Under the pieces are notes generated by a model. It did not search any database. It was not told where the DNA came from and worked only from the letters and a program-made list of their open reading frames with translations. From positions 1,556,001 to 1,620,000 of the forward strand of contig NZ_CP038015.1 of the NCBI RefSeq assembly GCF_004367585.1: a stretch of DNA of 64,000 nucleotides, written 5' to 3'. This document shows, piece after piece, positions 18,061 through 31,367 of the stretch; position 1 is the first letter of the stretch, and each line of letters starts with the position of its first letter. The position numbers were made by a program, and so were the translations under genes. The DNA comes from Paenisporosarcina antarctica. GTDB lineage: Bacteria > Bacillota > Bacilli > Bacillales_A > Planococcaceae.

Positions 18061-18801
18061 TTGCGTTTACAAAATCAAGTTGCCATTATTACCGGGAGTG
18101 CAAATGGCATTGGATATGCAGCGGTCGAACGTTTTGCAGAAGAGGGAGCTCAAGTCATTCTTGCTGATTATGATGAAGTAACGGGGACAGAAGCTGCTAA
18201 ACAGTTAAAAGAAAAAGGATATGACGTGACATTTATACACGTAAATGTAGCAGATCGGGAAAGTGTACAACAATTAATTGGTCAAACGGTTAAAACGTAT
18301 GGCGGTATTGATATTTTGGTCAATAATGCAGGTATTACAAGAGATGCAATGTTATCTAAAATGGACCCTGCTGATTTTCAGTTTGTATTAGATGTCAATG
18401 TAAACGGTGTCTTTAACTGTACACAAATTGTACTGCCACACTTAATTGAAAAAGGAAAAGGGAAAATTATTAATACTTCTTCCATAAGTGGTGTATATGG
18501 AAATGTAGGACAAACGAATTATGCTGCCTCAAAAGCTGCTGTGATTGGTATGACTAAGTCATGGGCAAAAGAGTTGGGTCGAAAAGGTATTAATGTTAAT
18601 GCAGTCGCCCCAGGATTTACCCGTACTTCAATGGTGGAAAAAATGCCTGATAAAGTTATTCAACAAATGACGTCAATCATCTCTTTGCAACGATTAGCTT
18701 TGCCAAAAGATATTGCAAATGCCTACTTATTTCTAGCATCATCAGAATCAGATTATGTGCATGGTCACGTCCTTCATGTTGACGGAGGAATAATGATGTA
18801 A
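18061..18801 (+). CDS. Short-chain dehydrogenase/reductase (FabG-like)
   Basis: This 246-residue classical SDR resembles 3-oxoacyl-ACP/CoA reductases. The cofactor motif is TGSANGIG (11-18), with NNAG near 88-91, and the catalytic Ser141, Tyr154 and Lys158 lie in the NTSSISG and NYAASK motifs. D36 at the end of beta-2 (LADYDE) suggests NAD(H) preference, as in dehydrogenation of 3-hydroxyacyl-CoA (inference). The start is TTG 18061, seven bases after AGGGGG; no ATG is nearby. It probably belonged to the transport operon but now sits behind a decayed duplication. Its own promoter is not obvious. Confidence 0.88.
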   Translation: MRLQNQVAIITGSANGIGYAAVERFAEEGAQVILADYDEVTGTEAAKQLKEKGYDVTFIHVNVADRESVQQLIGQTVKTYGGIDILVNNAGITRDAMLSKMDPADFQFVLDVNVNGVFNCTQIVLPHLIEKGKGKIINTSSISGVYGNVGQTNYAASKAAVIGMTKSWAKELGRKGINVNAVAPGFTRTSMVEKMPDKVIQQMTSIISLQRLALPKDIANAYLFLASSESDYVHGHVLHVDGGIMM

Positions 18802-19093
18802 GAAATGATGGCAGGAAGGGTACATTTGTATAATGGTCAATCTTCATTGTTAAATTGGACCTTCTCTCCAAAGCTATTTGTATAGCTAGTGATCGAAATG
18901 AACCTATGCTCAATTATCACATCTAATTGAAGATATGAATGAACTCCATACATACTCGATATATGCCAAAATTCTAACCCGAGTTGTTCTTCCACAAGAG
19001 ATAATATTCATTAATAAGCAACTACTCGTAGCTATAATTTCAAGAACTGCTTTTTCTTGTTCAATTTTGTATAATGGACGAGAGGTGAGCAAG
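18802..19093. other. Gene-free spacer before yneP
   Basis: There is no credible gene in these 292 bases. The frame at 18910-18954 reads AQLSHLIEDMNELH, faintly similar to the C-terminus of the alpha/beta hydrolase, so this may be another relic, but the match is too short to be sure. The frame open into yneP from 18935 has no ribosome binding site. Confidence 0.35.
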
Positions 19094-19519
19094 ATGTTTG
19101 TGAGTGAAAAAGAAATTGAAATACGATACGCTGAAACAGATCAAATGGGCGTTGTTTATCATGCCAACTATTTAGTATGGATGGAAATTGGCCGAACAAG
19201 TTTGATTGAAGACTTAGGATATACCTATGCTGGTTTAGAGCGAGAAGGATACTTATCTCCTGTTACGGATTTGACGATTCAATATAAAGCATCGATGAAA
19301 TATGGCCAGAAAGCTACCGTTCGAACTTGGGTAGAATCACATGGTAAACTTCGAACTACTTATGGCTATGAAATTCTTCACGCAGACGGAACTATAGCTG
19401 CGCTAGCTAAGTCTGAACATGTACTGGTAAAAAAAGATACATTTCGACCGGTGTCACTTAGAAAAGTGGATGCACAATGGGATGCTAAATATACTGAAAT
19501 TGCAAAGGTCAAAAGCTAA
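19094..19519 (+). CDS. yneP: Acyl-CoA thioesterase YneP (4HBT, YbgC type)
   Basis: This 141-residue hot-dog-fold thioesterase is of the YbgC/4-hydroxybenzoyl-CoA family. The catalytic stretch IRYAETDQMGVVYHANYLVW holds Asp16 and the usual VVYHANY helix start. The ATG at 19094 follows GAGAGGTGAG; the upstream extension from 18935 is rejected. In Bacillus the homologue follows citB (acnA) and precedes yneQ, as it would here without the inserted island. Its stop codon overlaps the yneQ start. It may therefore be old chromosomal content rather than part of the catabolic operon, although an acyl-CoA substrate would suit either. Confidence 0.9.
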   Translation: MFVSEKEIEIRYAETDQMGVVYHANYLVWMEIGRTSLIEDLGYTYAGLEREGYLSPVTDLTIQYKASMKYGQKATVRTWVESHGKLRTTYGYEILHADGTIAALAKSEHVLVKKDTFRPVSLRKVDAQWDAKYTEIAKVKS

Positions 19520-19821
19520 TGGCTTTTGGTCTAAAACGTCCAGAACTGCTATCATGGAAAGAAGCTGTCAGCAGAGGGGATATTGCTTTTCTCACTCATT
19601 ACTGGTTAGATGAACGTTTCCCAGGTTGTAAAACGGTTACGAAAGTAGGTTGTTCCGATATTGACCGACTGATTAAGTGGGGAGCTCAATACGGCTTAAA
19701 ACCTGAGTGGATCGATTATAAAAAAGAATATCCACACTTTGATTTATTCGGACATCATCAAGAAACTATTTTGCTTAAAGAAGGCATGCTAGACCAATTA
19801 CAACGTTTCACACATAAATAA
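19519..19821 (+). CDS. yneQ: Conserved hypothetical protein YneQ
   Basis: This 100-residue protein matches Bacillus YneQ by position and size. Seen features are an N-terminal LSWKEAVSRGDIAFLTHYWLDERFPGCKTVTK block and a C-terminal acidic/aromatic segment; there is no signal peptide or membrane segment. Its function is unknown. It overlaps the yneP stop by one base (TAATG), so the two are translated from one message. The stop codon is the first base of the terminator stem shared with convergent yneR. Confidence 0.82.
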   Translation: MAFGLKRPELLSWKEAVSRGDIAFLTHYWLDERFPGCKTVTKVGCSDIDRLIKWGAQYGLKPEWIDYKKEYPHFDLFGHHQETILLKEGMLDQLQRFTHK

Positions 19822-19856
19822 AATCCACTATGAGTAAACACTCATAGTGGATTTTA
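19819..19856. terminator. Bidirectional terminator between yneQ and yneR
   Basis: A perfect 17-bp stem (TAAAATCCACTATGAGT and its reverse complement) surrounds the loop AAAC between convergent genes. A and T tracts flank both sides. Confidence 0.9.
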
Positions 19857-19859
19857 TCT

Positions 19860-20150
19860 TTATTTCTTATATGAATAGGTAAGTTCTTTTAATTCTTTGT
19901 CAACGTTTACGTGTAAATCATGATGATCAAAATACCATTCATCTCGACTTTCAATATAGAAATGAATGTTATCTTCTTCATACTCAACTGAAGGATCCAT
20001 TGGTTGTTCTTTGGTTACACCTAATGAAAAAGCATCATGCAAAGAACTTGAACCACCGTAGCGAGCATAAAAATGAATATATTCTCCAGATTTCGTTTCC
20101 ATTTCTTCTTTAAACCAGGTCATTGCTTCTTTTGATATGACAATTTTCAT
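19860..20150 (-). CDS. yneR: HesB/IscA-fold protein YneR
   Basis: This 96-residue protein belongs to the HesB/YadR/YfhF branch of the IscA fold, as Bacillus YneR. It contains no cysteine at all, so it cannot act as a typical A-type Fe-S carrier. The motif FYARYGGSSSLHDAFSLG replaces the usual cysteine-bearing loop. ATG 20150 is chosen because AAAGGGTG lies 8 bases upstream; the in-frame ATG 20168 overlaps that site. It lies downstream of plsY on the same strand. Function unknown. Confidence 0.85.
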   Translation of the reverse strand: MKIVISKEAMTWFKEEMETKSGEYIHFYARYGGSSSLHDAFSLGVTKEQPMDPSVEYEEDNIHFYIESRDEWYFDHHDLHVNVDKELKELTYSYKK

Positions 20151-20185
20151 TTTTACACACCCTTTCATAGTCTACACGTATTATA

Positions 20186-20791
20186 TTATAGCCACTTTAC
20201 TTTTGGCTCGGTTCCTGCCTTTATTCGTACAATATTTGCTCGATGGCGATATAATACAAATGATGTTAACAAAATAATAACCACTAATAATGGGATATCA
20301 ATTTTATAAAAAACGTTGTATAGGGTGGTATAAACTAAACCAATAATACCAAGAACCATTGACGTAAATGATACCATTTTCGATAGTTTCAAAACGATAA
20401 AAAAAGACACGAGCATAAGGATGAATATCGGCCAGTGATACGCTAAAAGAACGCCACCAGAAGTCGCTACAGCTTTACCACCCTTAAAGTTAGCGAAAAT
20501 CGGATACATATGACCTACAACTGCTACTACACCTAAGATGAGCGGGTGTATGTCTGTAACTGAGAAGAAAGGAATGAGCGGTAACAAAGTAGCTGCCGTT
20601 CCTTTTAAAATGTCCAAAATGGAAACAATTAATCCAGCTTTAACACCTAATGTTCTAAATGTATTTGTTGCGCCTAAATTTCCACTGCCATGTTTTCGGA
20701 TATCTGTTTTGTAAAAAATTTTTCCAATCCATAAAGCAGAAGGAATAGATCCTAGCAAATAAGCTAGTAATAAGATAATTACAATGTTCAT
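20186..20791 (-). CDS. plsY: Acyl-phosphate:glycerol-3-phosphate acyltransferase PlsY
   Basis: PlsY is a membrane enzyme that transfers an acyl group from acyl-phosphate to sn-glycerol-3-phosphate, the first step of phospholipid synthesis in Gram-positives. At 201 residues with about five transmembrane segments it has normal size. The three signature motifs are seen: [11 protein letters not shown] ... [18 protein letters not shown], then [23 protein letters not shown], and a later conserved Gly-rich/LYRHR segment. The start follows AAAGGAGC. The divergent plsY/parE arrangement is conserved in Bacillales. Confidence 0.96.
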   Translation of the reverse strand: MNIVIILLLAYLLGSIPSALWIGKIFYKTDIRKHGSGNLGATNTFRTLGVKAGLIVSILDILKGTAATLLPLIPFFSVTDIHPLILGVVAVVGHMYPIFANFKGGKAVATSGGVLLAYHWPIFILMLVSFFIVLKLSKMVSFTSMVLGIIGLVYTTLYNVFYKIDIPLLVVIILLTSFVLYRHRANIVRIKAGTEPKVKWL

Positions 20792-20938
20792 AGAGTGCTC
20801 CTTTTAATTACGTTATACTTCTTGATATGTACAACCTAGTTTATCACTTGTCACATCACGTCACAACCAACTTCAACGCTTACCAAGAACTTTCATTAAC
20901 CTAAGTAAATTACGTGAAAATCATGTATTAAAGCATGA

Positions 20939-25422
<4,484 letters not shown>

Positions 25423-25468
25423 AAGGATACAACGGGGGAGTCAGTGTAGCTTCCCTTTGTTATAAATA

Positions 25469-26698
25469 GTGAAAAATATGTGGAGAAATCGTAATGTATG
25501 GATTATTTTAATAGGCGAATTGATTGCAGGTCTTGGATTATGGACGGGAATCATCGGAAATTTGGAGTTTATGCAAGAACGAATTCCATCAGATTTCTTA
25601 AAAGCAGTTATTATGGCAATTGGTTTATTAGCAGGTATTTTAGTTGGACCACTTGCTGGAAAAGTAATTGATCAATCGAAGAAAAAGACCGTCCTCTTAA
25701 TATCTGGATTTGGTCGAATGATTAGTGTTTGCTTTATGTTAATTGCCATTGGCACGGGATCAATATGGTGGATGGTTGCATTTATGATTAGTATCCAACT
25801 ATCAGCAGCCTTTTATTTTCCAGCGCTACAAGCAACCATTCCTTTAGTTGTTAAAGATGCTCAATTGCTTCAAATGAATGGTTGGCATATGAACGTAGCG
25901 ACGATGGCTCGAGTCATTGGAACAGCGCTTGCGGGTGTAGTATTGGTGTATTGGTCATTAGAATCGCTTTATTTCATGTCAATCTTTGCTTATGGTGGTT
26001 TGCTGATCTTTACATTTATGCTACGTATAGATGAGGAAGAGGGAACAGAGGCACTAGTAAAAGTTTCTGCACCTGGTAAAGGCGGATTTATGGAAGTTTT
26101 TCCAATATTAAAGTCATACCCAGCTGTCATGATGACGTTAGTAATGACGTTAATTCCTTTATTATTTATCGGATCATTTAACTTGTTAGTTATTAACATT
26201 AGTGAATTGCAGGATTCAGCATCGATAAAGGGAACCATTTACGCTGCTGAAGGTATTGCGTTTATGATTGGTACGATTGTTGTGAAATATATCGCAAAAA
26301 AATGGAGCACAGGCACAATTTTATTCTTTTTTGCATTTGTCATTGGTTTTGCAGAGTTAATCTTAATATTTGCAGCTAATCCATTATTGTCGGTAACAGC
26401 ATTTGCCGTGTTTGGTTTCGCAGTTGGTTGTTTTTTCCCAACTGCGATGACGATTTTCCAGAAGCAAATGCCAAGAGCATTCCATGGAAGATTTTTCTCA
26501 TTCCGAAATATGTTGGAGCGAGTAATTTTCCAAGTCGTTTTGTTAGCAACAGGAGCATTATTAGATTTAATTGGCTTACAATGGATGGTCGTCGTATTTG
26601 GTGTTATAAGTTTATCATTAACAACCATTTTCTTAATTCAAATGAAGCAACGTAACATAAAATTAGATACAAATGATAAAACCGCTGAAATAGCATAA
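25469..26698 (+). CDS. Major facilitator superfamily transporter
   Basis: This is a 409-residue protein with about twelve transmembrane segments, resembling drug/H+ antiporter-type MFS exporters. The loop after the second helix reads GPLAGKVIDQSKKKTVLL, the MFS motif A, and the second half carries a weaker counterpart. The GTG at 25469 is taken as start, with an in-frame ATG at 25478 as alternative; neither has a strong ribosome binding site. It lies 46 bp after parC and may share its transcript. The substrate is unknown. Confidence 0.82.
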   Translation: MKNMWRNRNVWIILIGELIAGLGLWTGIIGNLEFMQERIPSDFLKAVIMAIGLLAGILVGPLAGKVIDQSKKKTVLLISGFGRMISVCFMLIAIGTGSIWWMVAFMISIQLSAAFYFPALQATIPLVVKDAQLLQMNGWHMNVATMARVIGTALAGVVLVYWSLESLYFMSIFAYGGLLIFTFMLRIDEEEGTEALVKVSAPGKGGFMEVFPILKSYPAVMMTLVMTLIPLLFIGSFNLLVINISELQDSASIKGTIYAAEGIAFMIGTIVVKYIAKKWSTGTILFFFAFVIGFAELILIFAANPLLSVTAFAVFGFAVGCFFPTAMTIFQKQMPRAFHGRFFSFRNMLERVIFQVVLLATGALLDLIGLQWMVVVFGVISLSLTTIFLIQMKQRNIKLDTNDKTAEIA

Positions 26699-26711
26699 TT
26701 TCAGCGGTTTT
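26678..26711 (+). terminator. Terminator of the parE-parC-MFS unit
   Basis: A perfect 14-bp stem AAAACCGCTGAAAT with loop AGCATA runs into a T tract. The MFS stop codon lies inside the hairpin. Confidence 0.9.
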
Positions 26712-26813
26712 TCTATTTTGTCTCACTGTTTCAAGTATACTTGTTTAATGAGATGCAACTTCCTATAATTTATATTATGACCGGGGCGTTTCTTAAATTG
26801 ACTAACAGCCTGC

Positions 26814-27185
26814 TTACTCCAACCTATATCTATAACTCATGTCCTTACTTTGTTTTATATCAATGTGTTGGATACTATATTCAATTACATCATTAATATA
26901 TAAATTATGGTTTTTTGCAAACGCTTTAAGTTGAATTAATAATTCTTTATCATAAGTTGTTTTGTATTGAATTCGATCATTAGGTCTCATATGTTTATTG
27001 AATGTGATTTTTCCATCGGCTAAAACTACTTTCAATCCACTTTCAATTAAATAATTAATATGTGTATCATTATCTGCTGCTAATTTTTTTAAGGACTCAA
27101 TAACAGATTTACTAATATTCGTTCTGAATTTAACTCTAGATTCATCGGTCATATGAATAAGTTTGCCATTTAATAATTTCCACAT
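26814..27185 (-). CDS. Small protein with two ribbon-helix-helix-like repeats
   Basis: The family is not confidently recognised. The 123 residues contain two similar units: RVKFRTNISKSVIESLKKLA ... INYLIESGL and, about 50 residues on, RIQYKTTYDKELLIQLKAFA ... INDVIEYSI. Each has a short strand followed by two helices, as in ribbon-helix-helix DNA-binding proteins, so a single chain could supply the RHH pair that normally needs a dimer (inference). The start ATG 27185 follows TAGGAG. It lies just downstream of another putative DNA-binding miniprotein on the same strand. Confidence 0.6.
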   Translation of the reverse strand: MWKLLNGKLIHMTDESRVKFRTNISKSVIESLKKLAADNDTHINYLIESGLKVVLADGKITFNKHMRPNDRIQYKTTYDKELLIQLKAFAKNHNLYINDVIEYSIQHIDIKQSKDMSYRYRLE

Positions 27186-27222
27186 AATTAAATTCTCCTA
27201 ACTTCTCTGACTATCATTATCA

Positions 27223-27444
<222 letters not shown>

Positions 27445-27700
27445 TTATCTTGATTATACAAACAAATGTTCTTTTTGTCCAATATTTACCATGAGATAAA
27501 AAGATTTTTTATATAATTTACTACTGCTATATTCACAATCTATATGTGGAAAATAATTTAATTCATTAAATTAAACTCTTGATTGAATATAAAAGACAAA
27601 AAGAAACGTTATTAAACCAGTAACCTTTCTATTGTCATCTCAATGCAATTATCTTTTTCTGTAAACCGATTTTCACTTCTAGTTTACTTCATAAATTATT

Positions 27701-30700
27701 CTATATCTTCAATATTGACCGAATGTCATCTTCAGTAAGTGTTGATGAAACTTTTCCCTCGGAATCGAATACTTCTTCAATTAGAAGTCTCTTTTTATCT
27801 TGAAGTTCATTCATTTTTTCTTCAATTGTTCCTCGAGCAACAAGCTTTATTACGTGTACAACATTTGTCTGTCCAATGCGATGGGCACGATCAGCTGCTT
27901 GTTCCTCGACTGCAGGATTCCACCAATTATCATATAGGATTACCGTATCAGCACCCGTTAAATTTAGTCCGGTGCCTCCTGCTTTCAAGGAAATGAGGAA
28001 TAGATCACGCTCACCATCATTAAATTGATTGCAGATGTCCACCCGTTCCTTTGATGGAGTTTTTCCATCAAGATAGAAATATGGGTGCCCTTGAATCGCC
28101 AGTTCCCTTCCTATTAGCTCAAGCATTTTAGTGAATTGGGAGAAAATCAACACTCTTCTCCCTGCGATTTGAGATTCCTCTACAATTTGAAATAACTGTT
28201 CAAATTTCGCTGAGCTTCCTGTATATCCATCTACAAATAATGCTGGATGACAACAAATCTGCCGTAACCGAGTCAACCCAGCCAGAATTTTAATGCGATT
28301 TTTTCTAATACCATCTTTATCCAGGTGCTTCAACGTATCATGACGTAGTTTCGCTAAATAGGCAGCGTATAGCTTTTTTTGATCAGGTAGCAACTCGATT
28401 GATTCTATGGATTCGATTTTATCTGGAAGCTCTGAAAGTACATCCTCTTTTAAACGGCGTAGTAAAAATGGTCGAATCCGCCGGGCAATTGTTTCCTTAG
28501 AAAGGTTACTATATTCCTTTAACCCCATAAATAATTCAGGAAAAACAACATGGAAAATTGACCACAATTCTTCAAGTGAATTTTCCACAGGTGTTCCAGT
28601 TAAAGCGAAGCGATAATCTGCCTGTATCTTCTTTACAACTCGTGCTGTTTGTGTCCAATGATTTTTAAATGATTGTGCCTCATCAAAAAACACAGTGTGA
28701 AAAGTTTGTTTTTCAAACCACATTATATCTCTGCGTAACAAAGGGTAGGAGATAATAACAACATCGACTTCCATTGCAATCTTTAACTTGTTAGTCCTTT
28801 CTGTTTTATTACCATCAATGACAACAGCTTGTATATTTGGAGCGAATTTTGTGAATTCATTAAGCCAGTTATATGTCAATGATGATGGGCAAACAACAAG
28901 GACTGGAAAATTCTTTATTTGGGTTTCTTTAAGCTCAGACTGAATAAATGCTATACTTTGTAGCGTTTTCCCCAGCCCCATATCATCCGCAAGAATTCCT
29001 CCAAAACCATAGCTCGACAGTGTTTTCATCCATTTATAACCAATCTTTTGATAGTCTCGCAATATAGACTCAAGACTATTCGGTACCTGAAACTCCAAAC
29101 TACCTGGATTTCGGATGTTTTCTAAGAATTTCTTGAACGACTCCTCTAAGGTGAACGATTGTTCATCAACAGAATTAAATAGTTGAAGTCCCTTGACTAT
29201 TGGTAAATATAAGCCTTCTTCCAGATTTTCATTTTGGACTGGTGATGCATTTAGAAAGCGCCTAATTTCTTCGAATTCCCTTGTTTCTAATGAGAGTAAT
29301 GAACCATTTCGCAAACGATAATACTTCCGTTTTTCTTCTAAAGCCAATAGAATATCACGTATATGCTTGTCAGGAATTCCATCCATTTCAAATTTGAATT
29401 CAAGCCAATTAGTGCGCTCTGTTTGCACCTTTACCCTAATCCGTGGACGAGCATTTTCTCTGAAAATCCGATTTCTTACTGCAGTAGTTGCGTATATTTC
29501 TACAAGATTTTGTATTTGGGGGATGACGTGATACAAAAACGAATACTCCAACTCTTCATTATGTAAAAAATACCCACCGTCCGTCTTGATAAACAAGCTA
29601 TCTTCTATCATCTGAAGGATTACATTTTCCTTCTCTACTTCCCTAATAATCATGGGATCCATCAAAAGTTGCCGACTTTCAAAAGGGTCAATGATAATAT
29701 TTCCATATTGAAACTCTAAACCGGCAAGCAATCGATTTTTCACACGGTCCAAGTATAGTTTGGCAATTAAAGGTGAACTCTTATCAAAATTTTTCGAGAT
29801 AGCTACAGGCAGTTGAACATCTCCTAGTTTCTGCAATCCTGGAACTACTTTTTCTAGAAAAATGTCTATTTGCTCAAAAGGTATTAAAATACTATTCGAC
29901 CCTGAAGTATCGAGCATCTTTTTCAGGTCTGCTAGACGGTTAACGTCCTCACTTTTCATCTGTATCACTTTTCCCTCAGAGAGGACAGAGCTATATGAAT
30001 TCAATACAACTAATTGATCTATTCCATTACTCCTCAGTTCATAGGCGGAGTTCTCTGCTTCAGAAATGTCAAAATGTATAGAAAGTCGTTCGTTTGATAC
30101 GTGAATACCATCATATATTATTCCGTCATATTCGAGCTTAAGAACTGGTGCTTTCTTAAGTATCGGCAAAAGCCTTACCCAGGAAGACGGAGGAATCAGT
30201 AATATATGGTTATCCCTCATAATATTCGATTCATCGGGCCATTCATTTATGTACAGCTGTTCATCGTTAACTATTTGTATGAGTTGCTGAACCACAGCAT
30301 CTGATTCATTTTGAATGCAATGAGTGCTCTGGTCATACGTGAATGAAATGGATAGCAAAATAGGAATTCCTGCATTCACTTTTTCCAAAAAGTCACGAAT
30401 ATTTGCAATATGTGTTGAACCAATCTTAATTTCTATTCCGAACATGAATTGTCCTTCATTTATACAGACGGGTTTACATGTAAACTCTACATCAACGGCT
30501 TGCCTTTTCTCAAAGTAAAGTTGGTGATTACTTGATCGTTTAGGCTGATTATTGAAAAGGGTTAACAAACCCTCTGTGAGTGCTTGAGTTTTTAACGCTT
30601 TCGAGTGTTGTTCACTAATATCAATAGGCATTGTTCCTTGAAGCTGATGTTCGTGAATTAACAATAAAACTGCCGCAATATGCTGACAATTCTTTTGAAA

Positions 30701-30922
30701 GGAAGCAAGCTTAGGGCAGCTACATTTTGTGAGAATTCCCCCGTTAGAGTCCTTTTTAATGTTGACGTAGAAGTCTTCCAATCCTGCCACTATTGCATCA
30801 CAATGGTCAGAACTGTACGTTTTAAATGTCACATTATTAGTACGATAAAAAGAGTCCCCTTTTTTAAAGGAGACTATTCCGCACATTTCTTTAATGATTT
30901 TTTGATTAATTTTTATATTCAA
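27701..30922 (-). CDS. SWIM zinc-finger SNF2 family helicase
   Basis: This is a 1073-residue DNA-dependent ATPase of the SNF2/RapA group. An N-terminal SWIM finger (C67, C69, C79, H81 in TKCSCPKLASFQKNCQHI) is followed by the bacterial SNF2-associated region (about 150-600). The motor has GGILADDMGLGKT (about residue 650), FFDEAQ, LTGTPVENSLEELWSIF and, in the second lobe, LKAGGTGLNL and ADRAHRIGQT. The TTG start follows AAGGTG at 8 bases and gives the usual N-terminus. Such proteins remodel nucleoprotein complexes or RNA polymerase; the specific role here is unknown. It is monocistronic and flanked by long AT-rich spacers. Confidence 0.9.
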   Translation of the reverse strand: MNIKINQKIIKEMCGIVSFKKGDSFYRTNNVTFKTYSSDHCDAIVAGLEDFYVNIKKDSNGGILTKCSCPKLASFQKNCQHIAAVLLLIHEHQLQGTMPIDISEQHSKALKTQALTEGLLTLFNNQPKRSSNHQLYFEKRQAVDVEFTCKPVCINEGQFMFGIEIKIGSTHIANIRDFLEKVNAGIPILLSISFTYDQSTHCIQNESDAVVQQLIQIVNDEQLYINEWPDESNIMRDNHILLIPPSSWVRLLPILKKAPVLKLEYDGIIYDGIHVSNERLSIHFDISEAENSAYELRSNGIDQLVVLNSYSSVLSEGKVIQMKSEDVNRLADLKKMLDTSGSNSILIPFEQIDIFLEKVVPGLQKLGDVQLPVAISKNFDKSSPLIAKLYLDRVKNRLLAGLEFQYGNIIIDPFESRQLLMDPMIIREVEKENVILQMIEDSLFIKTDGGYFLHNEELEYSFLYHVIPQIQNLVEIYATTAVRNRIFRENARPRIRVKVQTERTNWLEFKFEMDGIPDKHIRDILLALEEKRKYYRLRNGSLLSLETREFEEIRRFLNASPVQNENLEEGLYLPIVKGLQLFNSVDEQSFTLEESFKKFLENIRNPGSLEFQVPNSLESILRDYQKIGYKWMKTLSSYGFGGILADDMGLGKTLQSIAFIQSELKETQIKNFPVLVVCPSSLTYNWLNEFTKFAPNIQAVVIDGNKTERTNKLKIAMEVDVVIISYPLLRRDIMWFEKQTFHTVFFDEAQSFKNHWTQTARVVKKIQADYRFALTGTPVENSLEELWSIFHVVFPELFMGLKEYSNLSKETIARRIRPFLLRRLKEDVLSELPDKIESIESIELLPDQKKLYAAYLAKLRHDTLKHLDKDGIRKNRIKILAGLTRLRQICCHPALFVDGYTGSSAKFEQLFQIVEESQIAGRRVLIFSQFTKMLELIGRELAIQGHPYFYLDGKTPSKERVDICNQFNDGERDLFLISLKAGGTGLNLTGADTVILYDNWWNPAVEEQAADRAHRIGQTNVVHVIKLVARGTIEEKMNELQDKKRLLIEEVFDSEGKVSSTLTEDDIRSILKI

Positions 30923-31367
30923 ATGCCGTGCACCTTCTTAAGGATATTTCGCTTCTGTTACCAATGGCTATTTATGTGGAATTTTCATGTTTTAATTAGG
31001 TGGATTTATAGTTCAGACTCAGACAATCATTAAATCTTTATCACAATTGTATCATATAGGGTTTCTAATTTAATGAGATATAGATAATCAGTATATAGTC
31101 TTTTTAACAAAAATTTAGGATTAAATTACTTGATAAACTTAGTGTATTTCTATATCCACTTCCCCTTTTTTTACTTCTGTTTGTCTATTTGCAATTCTTT
31201 TAATTCATTTGCAAATTGGTTTGAAGATTCTTGTAATTTGTAAAACTCGTAGGATTGTTCTACTTTAAATTATTACTCACCTATCTTCCCCACTTATCCA
31301 GCCAATCCCCTATTAAAAATCCATCTCTAACTCAAGTGAGAGTTTAAGAGATGGATTTATATAAATC
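30923..31367. other. AT-rich spacer with a gene-tail relic
   Basis: This stretch lies between the helicase start and the fruA terminator. On the minus strand, 31269-31171 reads a 32-codon coiled-coil-like tail (VEQSYEFYKLQ ... ELKELQIDKQK) ending in TAA. It is preceded in frame by two stops and lacks a start, so it looks like the end of a lost gene. No other gene is seen. Confidence 0.4.
31316..31359 (-). terminator. Terminator of the fru operon
   Basis: AAATCCATCTCT...AACTC pairs with GAGTTTAAGAGATGGATTT, with a two-base bulge. It lies just after the fruA stop codon on the minus strand. Confidence 0.8.

Noticed and set aside
18935-19093. Extension of yneP to a 194-residue protein
   Set aside because: The added region lacks a ribosome binding site and family similarity, while ATG 19094 has both.
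18802-19093. A second hydrolase relic before yneP
   Set aside because: Only about 14 weakly similar residues are seen, too few to claim homology.
31171-31269. A small coiled-coil gene on the minus strand
   Set aside because: The frame has two upstream stops and no start codon or ribosome binding site; it is at most the tail of a lost gene.
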